64,000 bases of DNA from assembly GCA_022496805.1 (NCBI GenBank), contig CM040089.1, positions 35,138,372 to 35,202,371 of the forward strand, written 5' to 3'. The notes beneath the pieces are model-generated. The model did not search any database and had not been told where the DNA came from. It saw nothing but the letters and a program-made list of their open reading frames with translations. Shown here in pieces: positions 1-9,252 of this stretch; the first letter of the stretch is position 1, and every line of letters begins with the position of its first letter. Made by a program: the position numbers and the translations under genes. Origin of the DNA: Pohlia nutans (taxonomy: Eukaryota; Streptophyta; Bryopsida; Bryales; Mniaceae).

Positions 1-399
1 ACCCCTTACTTCCTTTTTTACTCATAATTGTATTTTTTTAATTTTATTTTTTTAATTTAGCTTTGGTATTTGAAACCTAAGCCTAGAAATCTATCTTTTT
101 GTTCAAACTATATTGAACATGTGACTTTACTTAATAAGTTCAACTTCTGCATTTACTAAAGCTAAAGTGGACTGCCTCCAAATGATTGGGTTCATTTTAT
201 GAGCTTAATTATTGAGTACCAACTTCCTATAAAGGAGATTGGGATGTTGAAACCCTGCCCTCTCTCCGCATTTCAAAATTTGATTTGAAGGACTTAGTTA
301 TGAGATTCACTCTTATAATACTCCCGCAGATACTGTCAAATATTCTTTGAATTTTCAAAGAAAAAAGAAGAAAACTCCCTTTTTCGCTAGGAGATGGAG

Positions 400-585
400 G
401 GTACGCGGCTATAAGGTCAATGCTTTGCTCTGGTTTGGCCGACCCTCCACCCTGTAGCACAAAAACAATAATAATAATATTATTATTATTATTGTTATTA
501 ATAAAAAATTGGCCAAGGACTTGGCCATTACCTTGGCTTTGGCCGGGGCCTTCAAAGAGGGGTGCGTGCACCTTTGGTCCCGTAG

Positions 586-678
<93 letters not shown>

Positions 679-772
679 TTTTATTTTTATTTTAAATGAA
701 AATTATTTTTTGTTGCGCTACGGGGTGTAGGGTACGCAACCAAGCCAGAGCAAGGCCTTGATGTGGTCACAT
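400..772. mobile_element. Inverted-repeat (MITE-like) element with microsatellite core
   Basis: Two arms face each other. The left arm at about 412-463 contains TTTGCTCTGGTTTGG and ACCCTGTAGCAC. The right arm at about 706-772 contains the reverse complement of TTGCTCTGGCTTGG and ACCCCGTAGCGC. Between them lie a palindromic ATT-type tract (about 466-500), a CCAAGG/GGCC-rich stretch (about 510-550) and a (TA)n tract. The arrangement suggests a decayed miniature inverted-repeat element. No target duplication could be fixed, so the family is unknown. Short open frames here are repeat translations and are not genes. Confidence 0.5.
588..674. repeat. (TA)n microsatellite
   Basis: Uninterrupted TA dinucleotide tract of about 87 bp, self-complementary and able to extrude as a cruciform. 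It is the first of three long TA tracts in the window; the others are near 7075 and 50516. Confidence 0.97.
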
Positions 773-1084
773 ACTCTTTACCCCCTAGGATGAACGAAAA
801 AAATAAAAATAAATCTTTATTTTACTTCTTTCTCTTCTTTCATGCCGATGCGTTAGCTCTCGCATCTACTCCATGTTGCAACAACCCCAACGCACCTTTT
901 CCTTTGGTTTGCGTCCTGCTTTTGATGTTTTTCTATAAAAATTAATGAAATTCAAATTTTTGTTATGGAAAAACTGAAATATTCATCTTTTATTGCAATG
1001 CACTTCATATTTCAACAAACAAAAAAAGTTGTTGTCTTTTCGCAAATTTTCTTATAGTTGTTTTTTAGCACAATTAGGTCCCGA

Positions 1085-1122
1085 AATGAATGCACTTGGC
1101 CAAGTGCAAAAGTAGGGAATTG
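1085..1122. mobile_element. Solo terminus of the fold-back element family
   Basis: The sequence includes the 18-bp palindrome TGCACTTGGCCAAGTGCA (1091-1108) followed by a GGGAATTGTGTGTT terminus. This matches the right end of fold-back element B (48733-48771), which has the same palindrome and ends GGGAATTGGGTGTT. No left partner was recognised, so it is probably a truncated copy lying about 70 bp outside element A. Confidence 0.7.
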
Positions 1123-1439
1123 TGTGTTTAATATGAATATTGATTCATATTTTGAAGGTTTAAAACTTCATTTGCAACCCACGGCTTCAAACACACAGTT
1201 TGCTATTTAAGAACTTAATCAAGTGCGTTCATTTCATAATCATATATGACTTAAAAAAATTTGCCAAAAAGTTCTCTAAAAAACATCGATTTTTGTCTTT
1301 CTACAATCACTTACATTGTAAACAAACAATTATTTTATTTATCTTTTCTTTTATCTTTTTCTTCTATTTTTTCTTCAGCTCTGACTACTGAATCCAAAAC
1401 GACGGCCGCAAAGCAAAACATATATATAAATTACTTAAT

Positions 1440-1712
1440 TTTGTCGTTCGGTGTTGCTGAACTCTATACGGCGGCTGCCTTAAAAATAAATAATTTTTTT
1501 AATTACATTATTTGGCCGTTCAGTACTGCTAAACCTTTATAAAACGGTGGCTACCTAAAAATATATAAATAAATAAATAAAAATAAAAATGTACTTCATT
1601 TGGCCATTTAGTGTTGTTGAACTCTACATGGCGGTCGCTTTAAAAATGAATAAATAAATAAATACTTTATTTGGTCGTTTGGTGCTGCTGAACCCTACAC
1701 GTCGGTTGCCCA
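1440..1712 (+). repeat. Four degenerate ~80-bp tandem units in fold-back element A
   Basis: Each unit reads roughly TTTGGCCGTTCAGTGCTGCT-GAAC-CTACACGGCGG-TGCC followed by an A/T-rich AAATAAATAA spacer. Units begin near 1440, 1511, 1601 and 1671. Two further units occur inverted in the right arm (about 2195-2290). The spacing suggests amplification inside the transposon arms. Confidence 0.75.
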
Positions 1713-1854
1713 AGAAATTAATTAATTTTAAAAATTAATTTTTAAAAAATCTATTTTTTAAAAATCTATTTTTAGCCATTGGATGCGCAGCCACGCACCC
1801 AAAGTCCCTCTCTCCACTCCCTCTTCATCTCCTTCCCCTCTCCTCATATATATA

Positions 1855-2070
1855 TAGGGGAGAGGAGAGAGGGGAGGGAGTGGAAGAGACTCTCTCATCT
1901 CCCCTATATATATGAAGAGAAGGTAGGGAGATGGAGAGGGAGTGGGAGAGACTCTCTCCTCTCTCCTATATATATGAGAAGAGGGAGTGGGAGAGACTCT
2001 CTCCTCTCTCCTATATATATGAGAAGAGGGAGTGGAAGAGACTCTTTCCTTTTCCCCTATATATGAGGAG
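1855..2070. repeat. GA/TC-rich ~48-bp tandem repeat, core of element A
   Basis: Units contain GGGAGTGGGAGAGACTCTCT then a TCTCCTATATATATGAGAAG segment, repeated about three to four times. Each unit is itself palindromic (GAGAGACTCTCTC, TATATA). It forms the loop region of the giant inverted repeat. Confidence 0.8.
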
Positions 2071-2660
2071 AGGGAAAGGAGAGAAGGAAGGAAGAGAGGG
2101 AGAAGAAAGAGGGGAGAGGGGAGGGAGTGAGAGAGGGATTTTGGGTGTGCGACCGTGCACACAACGGTTTTTAAATAATTTAATTTAAATTTATTTTTTT
2201 TGGACAACCACCGTGTAGGATTTAGTTGCACCCCACGGCCAAATAAAGTGTTTTTTTTGTTTCTTTGCATCCGCCGTTTAGAGTTCAGCAGCTACAATTG
2301 AAGAAACAATAGAAGAAAAAAAAAAGACAAAAAAGAAAGACAAAAAGGAAGACAAAGAGGAAGACAAGAAAGAAGACAAGAAGAAAGACAAGAAGGAAGA
2401 CAAAAAGAAAGACAAGAGGAAGACAAGAAAGAAAACAAGATGAAAATGAAAAATACATATAAGAATTGTTTGTTTACAATGTAAGGGATTGTAGAAAGAC
2501 AAAAATCTCCGTTTTAAAATAAATAAATTAGACAATATTTTTTATGCGCATGGGGGCCAAGTGCACGATTATATGGCCAAGTGTGTAAATAGCGAATTGT
2601 GTGTTTTCAATCCTTCTTCACTACCTAGTTCTTCACATTCAATATAGGTTGTTATAGTTA

Positions 2661-3822
2661 TTGTTTACAATTTTCCTCTTTCATTTGGTTACAATGAAAG
2701 AATTTATGTTTTTAAACATAATGATCCTAAGAAAGTACCAAGTTAATACCATGGATGTTTGCTTACGGCCATTAATTGATGAATTAAAGAAATTGTGGTC
2801 ACCTAGAGTTCCAGCACGAGACACCTTAAGACAAAAAGATCAAATGTTGACATTGCGTGCAATTGTTCTTTGGACAATTAAAGACTATCATGGAGCTTCT
2901 GCAATATTTGGTATTGTCTTCGATTTCTTGATACTTAAATGTATGATTAAAATAATAATTGATTTTGATTGATAGTAGTACATGTATATGCATATGTAAG
3001 TATGAAGAAGTATATTATATGTATATAAAATAAAATAAAATGTATATATGTATAAATTTTAGTTAAATTAAATACGTATATGTATAAAAATTGAATTAAA
3101 TATGTATATGTATAAAATTATATAAAATTAATATTTTTATAAAGTATATTATTCTACAAGTTTTTTATGAATAAATAATATTCCTAATGGAAAAATTTGT
3201 GATATTTGAGTTAACCGAAAACAAAAGAGGTTGCAACGGGAGTCAAACAAGAGTCTTGTCACTAAAAATAAGATCCACTGTCACATATTCTCAGTGAATA
3301 GTAACTTGGTCTCGAATTGAATAGCAACTGAGGGTTGGGGGAACGTGTTCGCAACTAAGGGTCCCGCAGCTAAGATATTGTCAGGTGCTTGTTTTAGAGA
3401 ATTTAGAAACTCGGCTTAGTCTCAGTTTTGGAGCTTTCTTCAACTCAAAACGAGTCTAACATGAGTTTGAGCTGAGTTTTCTCTTTAGGAGCTTCTTTTC
3501 GGTTAATTCTATTATCTTGTTGGGAATGATAAATAAAGGCTATAATGTGTGTTACTTATGCATGGACCAAATTCATGCAAGAAAGTCATACTTGTTGAAG
3601 AAGATAGTCTACAATGAATTTCATATGTTTTTGAATGAGTTGCATCTATTCTGCACAGAGTTGAAAAATATTTTTAATAGATATGTTGAGGCAAGGTCAT
3701 ATCTCCATCATTCGACAACATACGATTGCACAATAATGTGGAATAATTTTATGGCCTCTCAATCATCAACGCTAGGTACTGCATTCCAACCAGTCCCTAA
3801 ACCCTTTGGTATGAAGAGATAA
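2661..3822 (+). pseudogene. CACTA (En/Spm) TNP2-type transposase fragment, interrupted
   Basis: The stretch around 2748-2915 encodes LRPLIDELKKLW, then LRAIVLWTIKDYHG, the arrangement seen in the tnp2 transposase family (a conserved PLIDELKELW...RAALLWTINDFP block). About 600 bp later, 3528-3645 encodes NKGYNVCYLCMDQ and KIVYNEFHMFL, resembling the next tnp2 block (KGYxACPxC...KxCYMGHRRFL). The separation contains a TTAA-flanked MITE (3215-3502) and AT-rich filler, so the gene is split by insertion and/or an intron. The remainder of a transposase of several hundred residues is missing. The family call rests on remembered consensus, not a search. Confidence 0.6.
3215..3502. mobile_element. TTAA-flanked MITE, CCGAAAA family, copy 1
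   Basis: Direct repeats TTAA at 3211-3214 and 3503-3506 enclose inverted ends CCGAAAACAAAAGAGG and the reverse complement of CCGAAAAGAAGC. TTAA duplication with C-rich ends is the hallmark of piggyBac-like transposition. The copy lies inside the TNP2 fragment. It is diverged from copies 2 and 3 but keeps the CAACTCAAAACGAGTCTAA segment near its right end. Confidence 0.75.
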
Positions 3823-5800
3823 TCTATATTTTATGAGCTCGAGTATTAGAAGAAGTTTTCAATACAACATTTACTTGATCCTATGCACATCACTAAAAAT
3901 GTTGTAAATCATTATTTGAGCATTTGATTGGAAACAAGAATATTACAAAATAAAGGAATGATTTGAAAATATCAAATGCCAAAATAATATTATGGGATCC
4001 TTATTAGAACAAGGGCGCCCAATTAGAATACCACAAGGCCCCTTATAAGATACATACCAGCAGTGATAAGACTTTTTTTTTGAGAAAGATGAGCTCTATC
4101 AAAATGTCTTCTCATTTCAGAGCTATGCTAATCAACCTGTTTAACAAGAAGGATAGAATTTTAGGCTTGAAGTCCCATGGTTTTTACAACATATGAAGGT
4201 TTCACCTCCCTTTAGCTATTTGAGGTCTTACAACATCACATGTGAGAGAGTCTATATTTCGATTGTCACAAATGTCTTTTACTCCTTTGTAATTTCGTAC
4301 TTTTCAACGTAGCTTTGTATAGCTCCCAAACCTGTTAACAACGATCTATGTATTTGTTTGTATTCCTCATTGTTAATTCCTCAAAACTTCATTGATTTTT
4401 CTTTGCTTTGTAAAACCGTACCTACACATCATAGTTCATTACAAGGTTTATAAATCCTCAATTACTTTGCATTATCATCAATAGCTTAACTTTGAAAATA
4501 TATTCATGTAGTCTTAAGGAAAAAATAGTTAATGATATTCTTTATCTAAATTATCGATGATCGTTGGTAAGATTTCTTGTTTGCACAAGTGATAATTCCA
4601 TTTTTTACTTTCCCATGCAAATATTTGCATGGGAAAGTAAAAATGGCAGCATTGGAGTGTTTTTGGAGGAAAAACGCTCCGGTCTTTTGGAGGTTGATGA
4701 TAGAATGTCCTAATAGATTCAAGGAACTCATGGTCCTTTTAGAACTCGTCGCTAAAAAGTGAGGTGATGTCACTGAACATGACCTTTGATAGTCTCTTAG
4801 AAGCTTCCGTAGTCTACTAGACCTTTCGTAGTCTTTTGAAAGCTTCTTGGAAGGTTCTATAGTGATCCAAATCCTTTCGGATCTCTAAAAGCTTCTATTT
4901 CTACTTTTACTTCTAGAAGTGATCCTTTCTAATATAAAGGGTTGATAGGACAAGAGGTTTCTCAGTCTCACCAATACCAGTTTTTGAAGCTCTTTCTTTC
5001 ATTTTGAAGTTCTTTTTGGAAGTTCATCAACATATGGAAGGCACATATTATAAGTCATCTATATTTTGTCCTATATCCCTCAGGCTGTTAGATGTCAACT
5101 CCTAAATGACAATGGGGAATTGGACTAAATGTATATGTGTAATAATATAAGACCTCTTTATCTTCAATAAATTTCGATCCAACGTAGAAAATGAGAACCA
5201 TGATTTTTTTAAATTATTCTCAAGGTTAAATTTCCAAAAATATTTTTATATCTTCACGTAATGAATTTAGAAGTACTTAACTTCAAAATTTTATCAAAAC
5301 TACAAATTTTGTTTTGAGGATTTGAAAGTTGTTATGATAGGTTAAAACTAGACATTATATTATAAAATTGAATCAAGTAATCTTTTCAAAGGCGAGTACA
5401 TCATTACTTTCCACAATTAATAAATTTAATAACACTAGGACAATATCGAGGTCTTTGTCTTTGAAAATTTCTCCTTGGTGGAGTTTGACTTGAATTGATA
5501 TGATTCAAATTGCGTTAGAAAATGGACTTGATTTCCTATTTGAAAATATTTATATTTTTTATAAAAATAACTGTTTCATTATGGGCAACCTGTAAAAAAA
5601 TGGACAACGACTTTAAAATTGTCGTTCAATCACCTAGGGGTTAAGGGCTAAGTCACTTTGTGGATATCTCTATTGGTCTTGGATTGAGGAAGTGGCAAGC
5701 ATCCAACCTCTCAAGCACCCGTCATCTAACCCCAAAGCATAAGGTAGAATAGGCTTATTCCTTGTGGAGTCCAACTTGTGAGAGAAAGGACTGGTTCCAA
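3823..5800. other. AT-rich intergenic DNA with one strong palindrome
   Basis: No gene was recognised. It holds a near-perfect palindrome at 4598-4646 (arms built on ACTTTCCCATGCAAAT). At 5625-5642 is an orphan right end of a TTAA-type element (CACCTAGGGG followed by TTAA). The segment 4790-4950 is rich in GAAGCTTCT-like words and could be an old LTR, but no second copy is in view. Confidence 0.5.
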
Positions 5801-6082
5801 TGGCCTATTCACATACACCAATGTTGCCGCATGCATGCATGCATCAAGTAACTTTGAGGGAATTTATTATCAACCAAGAAATATGAAATATGCAATTAGA
5901 AATTACTTTAATGGATGACAGAAAGGAACGGCACTCTAATGCAATTGCACAGTGCTTGAACAATAGTTGCAGTAAGAAAAGACAAGGCTTTTGAATATTT
6001 ATTTGTTTCTCGATTTTACCTTCCTCCATTTTGGGAACGCAGATGCAAGTGCGGCACGGGCTTGCTTGGTGTGAATGGGCCA
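5801..6082 (+). mobile_element. MITE with GGCCCATTCACACC termini, copy 1
   Basis: Ends are TGGCCTATTCACATACACCA (left) and GGTGTGAATGGGCCA (right). The body matches 49891-50189 in inverted orientation over nearly the full length, including the GCATGCATGC-type segment, the TCAAAGTTACTT/AAGTAACTTTGA stretch and the CTTCCTCCATTTTGGGAACG-like stretch. A transposase and a clear target duplication were not found. The short minus-strand frames that overlap are not genes. Confidence 0.7.
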
Positions 6083-6666
6083 TGAATGGGAAGGGGATCT
6101 AAAAGAAACGCTGGTCCCTGCAGCACACCAACCGCTGATGTGGGGTAAAAAAAGAGAGGGAGGAATAGAATAGAAGGTAAAAACTGGGGATTCCTCCACA
6201 AATCATGTGTCGTCATTGTCACGTTGACCCCAATTTGGTGAAAGGGATTTTCCATCAGCTGACACACAATTTGCAAAAATTGGGAGAGCCCCAATTTGCC
6301 GGGTGGCCAATAAGTATCCCAGATTGTGGGAAGCTTTCGAAAAAAGCCCGAGTAAGTTAAGTTAGGTGTTCATGAAATGACATGATGCAGATGCAAAGCA
6401 TCTGAAAACCCACCACAGATTGCTTGAAACCAATCAGCTTGTGTTATTCCTCCCCAGAACTCACTCAGTCAATGCTACCCCCCTTCCCCTTCCACTGTAG
6501 TATTTTGCACAGTTCAATGTACATATTTCAGTACCTTGGGTTGTACAACCTAACTTATTCCCGCAATGCACTTTCTTTTGGCATTTTGATATTCTGTACC
6601 CACATAGCACATTCGTCCAAGCTCCAGCAAATAATTTGGTGCCACCTGGACTATTCTGTAGGTTAC

Positions 6667-7071
6667 ACTACACTCATTATCATCTTTAGTCCGACTCCAA
6701 CTAATAACAAAAATTGGGATTAATTGTAGAATTAGAAAGAAGTTTGAGTCGGAGTAATTGAGATAACTCATAGTATTTGTGGTAATGTAGGTATAGTGTG
6801 GTCTATACTAATTCTTTTAATCCAGTTTACTATGAGTTTATCATGCCAAATATGAATAAAATATTCTGAAATTACTAATTTTTAGTTGTTTGAAAAATAA
6901 AATACATACTGGCATTAGTCCAAGGATAGTACATACCGTAGCATCCTAGCAGCTTGGGTAGCGTTCTATCTAATAATTAATTAAAGTGCAAAAAACAGTT
7001 AGACAACAAAAAGTATATATATACTAAGATTGGGTAGTAACATATTATTTTATTTTATTAAAACCGCTAAC

Positions 7072-7143
<72 letters not shown>

Positions 7144-7304
7144 CAAACTAGGTTAGTAATTTCCCATAAATTTAGGCACCTTTGTAATTATTTAATTTTG
7201 GACCAAACTACTAGGAAGCTACACTACCGGAATTAGTCCAAATATTTGTAAAAATATTGGACTAATTGTGGCTCCCAGACTAAAGATGATAATGGATGTA
7301 GTAA
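6667..7304. mobile_element. CACTA-like MITE with internal (TA)n
   Basis: The left end CACTACACTCATTATCATC-TTTAGTC and the right end GACTAAAGATGATAATGG-ATGTAGTAAG are inverted. The CACTACA start is typical of CACTA termini, which fits the TNP2 relic at 2.7 kb. It contains a (TA)n tract (7075-7141) and a compact hairpin at 7231-7266 (ATTAGTCCAA... / ...TTGGACTAAT). Confidence 0.6.
7075..7141. repeat. (TA)n microsatellite
   Basis: About 66 bp of pure TA, inside the CACTA-like MITE. Confidence 0.97.
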
Positions 7305-7556
7305 GAATTTGGTCCTTTATGACTTGTCTTTTGTGACTAAAATGGTTCCTCAAGACTGAATTTTTTAAAATTGAGTCACATGAGACCATTTCAGTCGCAA
7401 AAGACCGGTCACAAACACAAACAACACAAAAGACCAAATTTCTACTAGAGCAGTGTTACAACCAATGCCTATGCGACACGTGGCAAAATACATTTGGACA
7501 AATAATCAATTTTGTGCGATAGAGATGTCACTTTAGAGTGCAGCCAGTAGAGTTAA

Positions 7557-7853
7557 CCGAAAAGAGTGTCTCAAGGTGGAAACTCACCTCATACTCACCT
7601 TCAACTCGTTTTGAGTTCAAAAAATGGCAAAACTAGTCTATGGTGAGTTGGAGAGTAATCTAAAGCAAGACCCTGCACCACCATGGGGCGTGGAACTTGT
7701 GACCTCCCCGATGCTAGAGGAGAGTTCCCGTTTGCTCCTCCAAGCCAAGAGCCCTGACCATGGGGACTATTCATGAACAATGAATGTCATAAAATTTAAT
7801 TATAGAGAGGAAACTCCTCTTCAACTCCTCCTCAACTCCTCTTTTGTTTTCGG
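7557..7853 (+). mobile_element. TTAA-flanked MITE, CCGAAAA family, copy 2
   Basis: TTAA sits at 7553-7556 and 7854-7857. Ends are CCGAAAAGAGTGTCTC and the reverse complement of CCGAAAACAAAAGAGG. The interior closely matches copy 3 (24787-25084, opposite strand), including GTGGAACTTGTGACCTC and GCTAGAGGAGAGTTCCC. Its right TTAA is also the left TTAA of the next element, so the two lie end to end. Confidence 0.8.
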
Positions 7854-7857
7854 TTAA

Positions 7858-8432
7858 CCCCTAAAGGACCAGGGGGGTGTTGAACTTAGCTCTTGTTTTC
7901 TTGACTAGCTGTTGTAGCAAGCTCAATTCCTCATTGGTGTGGGGTGATTTTGACGATCGGCACCGTCAAAATTAAAGAAGACTTACATAGCTTTTTGATG
8001 AAAAAAAGATCAACAAAATCGCACAATTTTTGAGAAAATGCCACCGTTGAGAAGATTGATGGAACTTGTTTGGGGTATTTTGTACACATGTTGAAATCGG
8101 ATTGTTCAAAAGTGCTCCAAAAATTATGAAATTTTTATTGTGAGTAGAAATCATCATTTTAAACATGTGCAAAAAGTTTCAAGTAATTTGGAGGTGTGAG
8201 GAGGAAGATATGAGGGTCTGAAGTGACGCCTAAATACCCTCCGTGCAACTCAAAAAAATCACCAAGAATCGCTCACTTGATGAATTCTCGATCAAGAAGT
8301 ACCTACAGATTCGGCTCTCAAAAAGAGCCAGGGTCTCTTTGTTGCTCATCCTACAATTCAAAGCCCAAGAACCCGAATTTCCTCACTTTCTAGTTCCAGA
8401 AGCCGCATGAGGGCCTTACGGTCCTTTAGGGG
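7858..8432. mobile_element. TTAA-flanked element, CCCCTAAA family (575 bp)
   Basis: TTAA at 7854-7857 and 8433-8436 encloses perfect 13-bp inverted ends CCCCTAAAGGACC / GGTCCTTTAGGGG. No coding capacity. TTAA duplication plus CCC-type termini suggests mobilisation by a piggyBac-like transposase (Kolobok also uses TTAA). No such enzyme is encoded in the window. Confidence 0.8.
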
Positions 8433-8436
8433 TTAA

Positions 8437-9154
8437 CTCAAGTGGCTGGTCTTCAAATTATGAGAGTACGTGCAGACACTGGATGGAAATGGCCAGTACA
8501 GTTGACAAACTAGCCCAGTTGGTAACAAAATCAAACACTGCCATCGTTGAATAGCAGTTGCCTGTTTTGATTTCTTATTCCCCAGAATTTGACGATGTTG
8601 AACTTCTGACCTGCCACAATCTTGCAAATCTCATAAATTGTGGGTTTCAGATATACTGTAGGTGGAGGGCAGGGTCTGCCAAATATTTATATTTTCCATA
8701 AAGAAGGTTTGGTTTGTTCAAGAATATTCTTCAAGATTCTCTTCGACACTACAAACTTTTGAAGGAAAAAATCGAAAATTTTGGCACTTATTTGTAGATA
8801 TAGCATAACATTCTTTAGAAGCCCCACTATTTACCCTTGGGAATCAACATCGCAGGACAAAATCATTGCAAGGATTGCAATCTTCTGGAGAATTAAAAAC
8901 ATCTTTAGCTAAAGATGGCTTGGCAGCTCAACAAACTTTTGTGTTTTTAATAGTTTCTACATGTTCCACATCATTGATTCCCTGTTCAGATGTTGATTCT
9001 CTACACAAACAAAACGGTGTACTACAGTAGTAGCTAAAGAATGTTAAGTGAGTTTCTGCCAACCGTGCACTTCAACTATAGTCTTATTGAATGTGATTTG
9101 ATAAACTTGTCGAATAGAGAATTCTGCAAAGTTTTTGTGGAACTCATCAATACT
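8437..9154. other. Intergenic, nothing recognised
   Basis: Moderately AT-rich unique-looking DNA between TTAA-family elements. No credible coding frame or repeat was recognised. Confidence 0.5.
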
Positions 9155-9252
9155 TTAACCCTTAAACCCCTAAACATCCTCACCCCTCTCCGAATTTGGA
9201 GATTTCAAAGATGTCTTATAAAATGTAATTAAGAGGGATATTTTGAACTTGA
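9155..9252 (+). mobile_element. Truncated left end of a TTAA element
   Basis: TTAACCCTTAAACCCCTAAA, then a segment ending AGAGGGATATTTTGAACTTG, matches the left end of the complete element at 55180-55748 (CCCCTAAATGCC... AGAGGGATATTTTGAACTTG). The copy stops where the LINE-like ORF begins, so it was probably cut by that insertion or by deletion. Confidence 0.65.

Larger units (their letters stand above)
1190..2605. mobile_element. Fold-back transposable element A (long TIRs, 4-bp TSD)
   Basis: The element starts AACACACAGTTTGC (1190) and ends with the reverse complement of AACACACAATTCGCTA (2605). It is flanked by the direct repeat TTCA (1186-1189 and 2606-2609). The inverted repeats run far inward: the C-rich segment with GATTTTTGTCTTTCTACAAT (about 1290-1310, inverted at about 2485-2510), the CGGCGG-type tandem units, and the GA/TC-rich core all recur inverted in the other half. 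The whole 1416 bp could therefore fold into one giant hairpin. Subterminal GGCCAAGTG motifs are present on the right. There is no transposase, so it is non-autonomous. Element B at 47.5 kb is a relative with the same ends. Confidence 0.8.

Noticed and set aside
420..695. Frames with long Tyr-Ile repeats at the (TA)n tracts (also 7030-7236 and 50455-50785)
   Set aside because: Translations of TA microsatellites, not proteins.
1758..2270. 170-codon minus-strand frame rich in Ser/Pro/Tyr and similar plus-strand frames
   Set aside because: Translation of the GA/TC tandem repeat in fold-back element A. Frames on both strands are open because of the repeat.
4790..4950. Solo LTR with heat-shock-like GAA/TTC words
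   Set aside because: Spacing of GAA and TTC does not fit the heat-shock element consensus and no second copy or target duplication was seen.
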